Positions 58,377-64,000 of a stretch of 64,000 bases of DNA are shown here, in pieces. Location: assembly GCA_963920665.1 (NCBI GenBank), contig OY987271.1, positions 6,637,350 to 6,701,349 of the forward strand, written 5' to 3'. Position 1 is the stretch's first letter, and every line of letters starts with the position of its first letter. Origin of the DNA: Straminergon stramineum. Its lineage: Eukaryota; Streptophyta; Bryopsida; Hypnales; Calliergonaceae. The notes beneath the pieces are model-generated. The model made no database searches. It was not told where the DNA came from and saw only the letters and a list, made by a program, of their open reading frames with translations. Both the position numbers and the translations under genes were made by a program.

Positions 58377-61300
58377 TGTGAAGCTAAAGGAGCATATACA
58401 ACAAGAGTAATTTGGCATTTTCCCTTGATTCCAAGGTTGAGACGCATGTTTCAATCTTCAGAGTTGGCCCAGATGTTGACCGGTTGGACAAAGCATGTCA
58501 GTAAAGATGGTGTCATGCGTTCAATGGTGGATAGCCCTGCTTGGAAGCATGTCAATTCAGACCCTGTCTTTGCCAACTTTGGTGCTGAAGACAGGAATTT
58601 ACGTCTGGCATTGGCATTGGCATTGGATGGCGTGAACCCTTTCAAATTGAGCACCACTTGGTCTACATGGCATGTGCTCATTTTGATTTATAACTTTGAG
58701 CCATGGTTTGTAACTAAGAAGTTCTTTATTTCATTAAGCATTCTCATTTCACGGAAACATTCCCCAACTTCGAAGAACTTGGATGTGTTTCTGCGACCAC
58801 TACTTTGGGAGCTACATGCCCTTTGGCAAGGGGTTGCAGCGCAAGATTTCTCTAAACCTGTAGGTTCAAGGCAGTTCATCATGCAGGGGTTGTTGTTGTG
58901 GACTATATCTGATTTTCCAGCATACGGCCTCATCTCCGGTCTTTGTTGCAAGGGTTATAGAAGATGTCCAGATTGTGGACCTAAGACAGATTTTAGAATG
59001 GTGCAGACGGGTGATGTCCGCGCAGATCGAATTGTAAGAGGGTCCAAGATTGTTTATGCTGGCATACGCAAGTATTTACGTTGTAATCATCCATACCGTC
59101 GGAATCTTCGGTTCAATGGTTGCACAGAGCATTGTGTTAGACCAGCTCGAATGACTGGAGAAGACGTCGTCCGATATGCTGCATTGCGGCAATCATATCT
59201 GGATTTGGGTGGGAAAGAAGATGGACCAGACGACCCGGTTCATTTTATTGGGGTCAAAAGGCTTTGTGCTTTATACGAACTTGATTACTTTCAAGTGACC
59301 ATTTTATAGTTTCTATAACTTAGGTTGTACGCTGACGCACTTGTGATGAAAATTCCGATGTTGTAGATGCCGTAGGTGTGCATAGTTGTACTTTGTGTCT
59401 AACAATGAAGATGTCCACTTCTGCAGCATCTTCTGGAATGGCACATTTTGGACGTCATGCACTGTGAGAAGAATTTGTGCGAGAATATAGTGAAGACACT
59501 TCTTGCTATGAACGACAACCCTGGAAGTCGAGTTGATGCACAAGAGTTGGGGATTTGCGAAGAAATTTGGCTACAAGATCCACATCGTCGACAAGATGAT
59601 TTTTACATGCCCCATGCGCCTTACATCATGACCCCAAAAGAGCGAACGGAATTCATGGACATTATATGCAAAATTCGCACCCCAACAAACTACGTGGGGT
59701 CCATTCACAAACAATTCCAAGATGGAAGACTTCAGTATATGAAAACACATGACTACCACGTGCTTATGCAACAAGTGAGCCACACAATCCCATGATAGTT
59801 GTTATAAGTGAATGCTGTCTACAGAACCCACCAATGAAAACGTCTACAAAATCCACTAGTGGGCTCATGATGAGCATGCTTTGTCCATGATACTATTGTA
59901 GTAGACATTGTGCTGGAAGTGTTGTTGTTTGTTACAACACTCAGCTGGATAGACTATGTCTGACTGCGCTAGTTGAATAGACATAGAGCTTGTCCATTTC
60001 AGTGAAAACTTTCCTGTTAGATGTCTATGGTTGAAGTGGAAGCCTTCAATTAGGTGATTTAGGTCACATAATAGGCCACATGTCTTTAATGAAGTAATTT
60101 ATGTTGCATGTAGATTTTACAGGTGGCAGTCCGAAACATCTTGGATGAGAACGTGAGACTGGCTATTATAAAAATTAGCAAAGTCTTCCAACGACTATGT
60201 GAAAAAGAAATCAGAGAGGCAGACAAAGATGACGTCATGGATGATGTGATCATGGCAATATGCTTGTTGGAAAAGGAGTTTCCAACAACTTTTTTGAACA
60301 TCATGACACATCTTCCACTACACCTTGTGCAACAATTATTTGTATGTGGACTAGTGCATTGCAGATGGATGTATCTTATAGAACGGTACATGAAGACACT
60401 CAAAGATTATGTCTGCACATATGCACGACCAGAAGGCAGCATAGCAGAAGGATATCACAATGAAGACACTCTTGGCTTTTGCACGGAGTACATGAAAGAT
60501 TTTCGAGGAACGCAGCACCGGGTATGGGACGCAGAAGAAGACCCCATCATGAATGATGAGGTCATACGGAGCAAGGCACCAAAGAAGCGCCCCGTGTCAG
60601 ATGAATTGTGTTTGTTGGTACATGCATTTGTCATTGACAACGCCGCGTGCTTGGAGTCTTGGTGCGAGTAAGTTGAACAATGTCAATAATGATGTTCTTG
60701 TGTCAATTGTGATGTTGTCTTTGTACTATCCATGTGTTTGACAAGATACTTTGCATTCTCGAGGAATGTCTAATGTCTGAATGATTTTAGGGCATCCTAG
60801 ATTCCTTTCATCATTGTCTTGCATATTAGTAATTGGAATTTATTACCAATGCTCTTGGATACGGCGTGAAAAATAGCTTAGTTTGAATGTGGATGTTTCT
60901 CACTAAACAAATGCCAACTCTTTGCACTTCATATTGGAGATCTTTTTAAAATATGTAGAGGGTTGATTCCATGAATAGGGAGTACATTGAGGCAAGGAGT
61001 CAAAGATGGGAGCAGTGCAAAGAGTTTTGTTGGCATTTAAGGCGTTCACATCCTCGGAGAACTGTCCAGTATCCTCAAGAATTGAGTGACTTCCCCCCTT
61101 TCACGCAGTGGTTGACATCTACCGTGAAAGAAGCAGAGCGTTCTGGACGTCATGTTCAGCAAGATGTGTTGCAGTACTCGCAACCCCCTCAACGAAATGC
61201 AACATCACATCGTCAAATGTATTGTCATGGTATGCATTTGCGTGTCCGTAGTGCGGAAGGTGGTCTTGTTACACAAGATTTATGTGTTGTCGCATCTTTT

Positions 61301-61813
61301 CGCCGGCAATGTCGTTGGGGTCTTTTGAATGGGAGGCCTCGTGAAGTTTCACAAGAGTATGTAGGATACATTGAGGAAATATTGGTTTTAGATTACCGAA
61401 ATCATTGTGTTACCATTCTGCTTTGCGATTGGGTGCGTGGGGCTCGAGACACTTGTTTTCCAAGTATTGAATGGGATCGGTACGGCTTTAGTATGGCAAA
61501 CTTCAATAACATGGACGGGCAGGTCCATGCTGATTCATTTGCCTTTCCACTTCATTGCTAGCAAGTGTTTTTCTCAGATGACCGGCATCGACGAGGGTGG
61601 AAAGTAGTGTGCCGAACTGCTGTTAGAGGAAGACGTGGAGCAATCCACTTTGATGAAGACACTCCAAACATTCTGCAATTGTGAAACAATGGTGACTTTG
61701 TTGGCTTGCAGCTAGTGGCATCTGAATCAGACCCTATTAGACATCCCATGGATGTCGAAGAAGACGTTAGAGACATCCTTGAAAACAATGTTGTGTCCGA
61801 CGATGAAGCTTGA
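58377..61813 (+). pseudogene. CACTA transposase: TNP2 core, DUF4218 and DUF4216 in one gene, two late stops
   Basis: Four exons with consistent phases: about 58377-59294, 59427-59774, 60123-60667 and 60961-61813. Exon 1 carries the TNP2 (Transposase_21) core: HFPLIPRLRRMF, KDGVMRSMVDSPAWKH, LALDGVNPF (probable catalytic Asp) and a CPDC zinc pair. Exon 2 gives LDVMHCEKNLCENIVKTLL. Exon 3 is DUF4218-like, with MTHLPLHLVQQL, RWMYLIERYMKTLK and PEGSIAEGY. Exon 4 holds a long linker and a DUF4216-like domain, with QQVFF and DDRHRRGWKVV at its end. TAG at 61559-61561 replaces a residue next to QVFF, where CAG is expected, and TGA at 61682-61684 probably replaces CGA. After each stop the same frame continues to TGA at 61811-61813. 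N-terminal exons were not found. The first two exons sit in the transposition core of known CACTA elements. Confidence 0.85.
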
Positions 61814-62990
61814 TTGACATTGTCCTTTGTACACGTAGCATAGGGTCACCTAACACATAGCCATCTGTGTGGACATCATGAAAATATTGTAGACAATATG
61901 TATGTCTTAGTGCATGTTTTAGTGCATGTTTCAGTGCTCCCAAAACATTCATATGACATTGCCAATTTGCATTGAAGGTGCCTCATGTGAACCCTCTACG
62001 CAATGCACGTCTTTGTAGTGTCCCACATTATCATGCTCCTCCATGCCACTTGTTCTTATAACTTTTGTATCAGACTATTAAGAGCATTCATGAACCTTCC
62101 CCTATGGACATTTATAGTTGGAAATCATCTTCCATGGTGAACACCCTAAACATCATAGTAAAATTTCATGCTTTAGACACTGCATAAGCTAAATTCTTGT
62201 GAATTCAATGCATGTCATCTCAGACAAACATACCTTGTGTTGAAGTGCACATGTGCAAGATAATGAAGATAGCCATGCCCCATTGAATGTCTTAGGGAAT
62301 GTCCATATTGCCTTATCCTAATCTCATCATCAACATCCTCTTGTCTCATGTGCCTCAATGTAAACACCCGAATATTAATAGGAAGATCACCCTCAACGCC
62401 AATAGGTCCTCTGAGACATCATTTACAACATTAAACGTCTACGTGGATGTCTTTTGGGACATCTTGAAGTTGCTCATGGCATTCCAGAGAAGGCCATCAG
62501 AATGGTTAAACTAAGAAATTGCTGACGTGGCAATGCCTGCCAAGTCAGCATATTGTTTGCCACGTTAGCTTTGGAACACGTCATCTGCCACGTCATCACT
62601 TTTTAACATACCCTGTCCAAAAAATGTTGCCCAATTCTTTTTTTCAAGTGGGGAGCGTTGTTATTTAAAAATATAATAATGTAAATGAAAATTACCCATG
62701 GTTAAAGTGGGTCCCCACTGCTGACGTGTCAAATATTGTTTTTTCAGACAACCATTTGAACATGATGATGTCAAGCACCATCTCAACGTCAAAGTGGATG
62801 CAAATAGCAACACCACCGTGTTTTTTCACGTGAATTTCACTTTTTTCATCTCCAACATCCACTTCAACCCCTAGTAGACGTAGAGATGTACAAGAAGACA
62901 TGTAGACACCAAGTTGGACAGGAAATGTCTAGGCCTTAGACAGGAGCATGTTAAGGCCCGACACCAAAAAAAACGTAATTTCTTCTTGTG
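61814..62990. repeat. Right subterminal AGACAT-rich region and terminus
   Basis: 'agacatc', 'tagacat', 'agacgta' and complementary 'gatgtct' motifs recur through this stretch, mirroring the left end. The final bases, CTTCTTGTG, form the right terminal inverted repeat. Confidence 0.7.
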
Positions 62991-62993
62991 GAA

Positions 62994-63900
62994 GTTCAGC
63001 TTGAAGATTTGAAGACTAGGAGACTCAAAGACTCGATTCGACTCGACTTCCTAGCAAACTATTTCCAATCGTAGCCAGATATTCTATATGTTCCCCAAGC
63101 GTTCTCCTCTCTACATGACACCGGGGTCATTTCCAAATGACAAACTGACAAACAATCTTTTCAATTGCATGCTTCACGTGATATAAAATTTTCAGAATAA
63201 AAAAAATGATAAAGAGTCACATGTTCACATACAACATATTGGGAATTTTACGAAAGCACTAGTGTTCAAGTCCTACTGTTATACAACTTGCCCTTGCACA
63301 AATAGAGTAAGATCATTACTTCAAGTGAGAGAAGAACTATAAATAGTAACAAAATTGCAATATACTGTAATACCTGAATCTAGAGAGATGACGTCAATTT
63401 TTCAAAGACTTAGATGTGAACCACCTCAGAATCTTTATTCTTACAATCTTAACACATATCTATTATGTATTTTTTGTTCTTGGAATCAACTAAACCTTTT
63501 ACCAATTTTCACTCAAATTGAATGAGGAGCTTTAAGAAAAACAAAAAGAGTAACTATTGATGCAAAAAGACAAAGAAGATCATTACAACACATGTCTCAC
63601 CTAGAATGCAACTTGTCACACAATGGAATTGTCATGCAACTTGAAGCTTCCTACTCAATCGGCCAAACCTCTAGGCCAAACCTAGACCAGAGGTTTAGAG
63701 GCTTTGGAACCTTCTTCTCAATTAAGTATTAGGAGTATTTTGTCTCTCAAGAACTTGTATTGTCACACATCTATCCTTGTTGATGTTGAACCTCTATTGT
63801 TAGGGGATCGCAAGCCATGAATCACTCATTGCCATAGATATGTGCAACTCCAATCTTGCAGGAGTTGTTACTATAGTGGTAGACAAGAAAATACCTTGCT
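62994..63900. other. AT-rich flank right of the CACTA element, no gene seen
   Basis: Just outside the element is a short 'gaagatttgaagactagg' phrase resembling the 'gaagacttgaagac' run left of the element near 50,180. Otherwise no repeat or gene is recognised. Confidence 0.35.
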
Positions 63901-64000
63901 AGTTTGTTGTCATGTTTGTTAATTCTCAAAGCATGAAATCCAAAATACATCCCAATTGTTTTAGGGCTGTATCATTGGTATCTAGAGTCTGTAATACCCT
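63901..64000 (+). mobile_element. Possible inner edge of an LTR retrotransposon, cut by the window end
   Basis: 'gctgtatca' followed by 'ttggtatctagagtc' (about 63,966-63,990) resembles an LTR ending in CA followed by a primer-binding site for initiator methionine tRNA (usual form TGGTATCAGAGC). If so, the LTR lies to the left and the coding region beyond the window. The match is imperfect and the LTR start was not found. Confidence 0.3.

Larger units (their letters stand above)
50624..62990. mobile_element. CACTA transposon, 12.4 kb, with GAA target duplication and captured genes
   Basis: The left terminus is CACTAGAAGAAAACACG. The right terminus read inward is CACAAGAAGAAATTACG, matching at 14 of 17 positions. 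The trinucleotide outside both ends is GAA (50621-50623 and 62991-62993). Subterminal DNA on both sides is full of AGACAT/AGACGT motifs. Inside, on the plus strand, is a TNP2-type transposase gene (58377-61813). On the minus strand are pieces of ribosomal protein L9 and INO80C-like genes. A decayed piggyBac-like element is inserted at 52409-52784. The transposase has two in-frame stops, so the element is probably no longer autonomous. Confidence 0.9.

Overview
The window looks like nuclear DNA of a land plant with a repeat-rich genome. The evidence is a lipoxygenase gene with ten GT-AG exons and a plastid-type leader, CACTA, hAT and piggyBac-type transposons, TG...CA LTRs, and captured plant-type gene fragments. 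GC-rich coding exons in AT-rich DNA, and a lipoxygenase with short introns, would fit a bryophyte or another early-diverging lineage. The species cannot be fixed from sequence alone. Only two genes look intact: the lipoxygenase (1708-7045, 937 aa) and a kinase-like gene (32068-33549, 493 aa). Almost everything else is mobile DNA.

Layout. 1-1250: AT-rich DNA with an old repeat. 1250-7045: lipoxygenase and its promoter region. 7046-12140: tandem repeats and decayed repeats. 12141-36560: a 24.4-kb CACTA-type element, supported by about 31-bp terminal inverted repeats, inverted ATGACT-rich subterminal arrays and a TTG target duplication on both sides. 36561-38763: AT-rich DNA with a piggyBac-like element (37425-38350). 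38764-41949 and 42987-46977: two solo LTRs of one family with very long LTRs (3.2 and 4.0 kb), each with a perfect 5-bp target duplication. The first is inserted inside an open reading frame. 48760-49351: a second piggyBac-like element. 50624-62990: a 12.4-kb CACTA element with a GAA target duplication. It carries a TNP2-DUF4218-DUF4216 transposase gene and captured pieces of two host genes, ribosomal protein L9 and an INO80C/IES6-like gene. The last bases may be the inner edge of another LTR retrotransposon.

The most unusual part is the gene block at about 16.2-35.0 kb inside the giant CACTA-type element. Two minus-strand loci (a BED/DUF659/hATC hAT transposase; a Cys-rich/coiled-coil/RING-H2 protein) and two plus-strand loci (a Cys-rich, Gly/Tyr-rich paralogue of the RING protein's N-terminus; a kinase-like protein) point away from a common centre. 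Each has an array rich in GTCCG/CGGAC about 0.2-1.2 kb upstream of its start, and further arrays lie at the outer edges of the block. No CACTA transposase is visible in it. Three of the four genes carry stops or homopolymer frameshifts, and the kinase-like gene is open throughout. I infer a multi-gene mobile cassette, nested in or carried by a CACTA-type shell, with shared cis-elements. Its boundaries and mode of movement remain unresolved.

The two CACTA elements, the solo LTRs and the piggyBac-like elements are supported by termini and target duplications read directly from the sequence. Functions of the block genes are inferred from motifs only. Several predicted open frames here begin at non-ATG codons, so I re-chose starts at ATG where possible.
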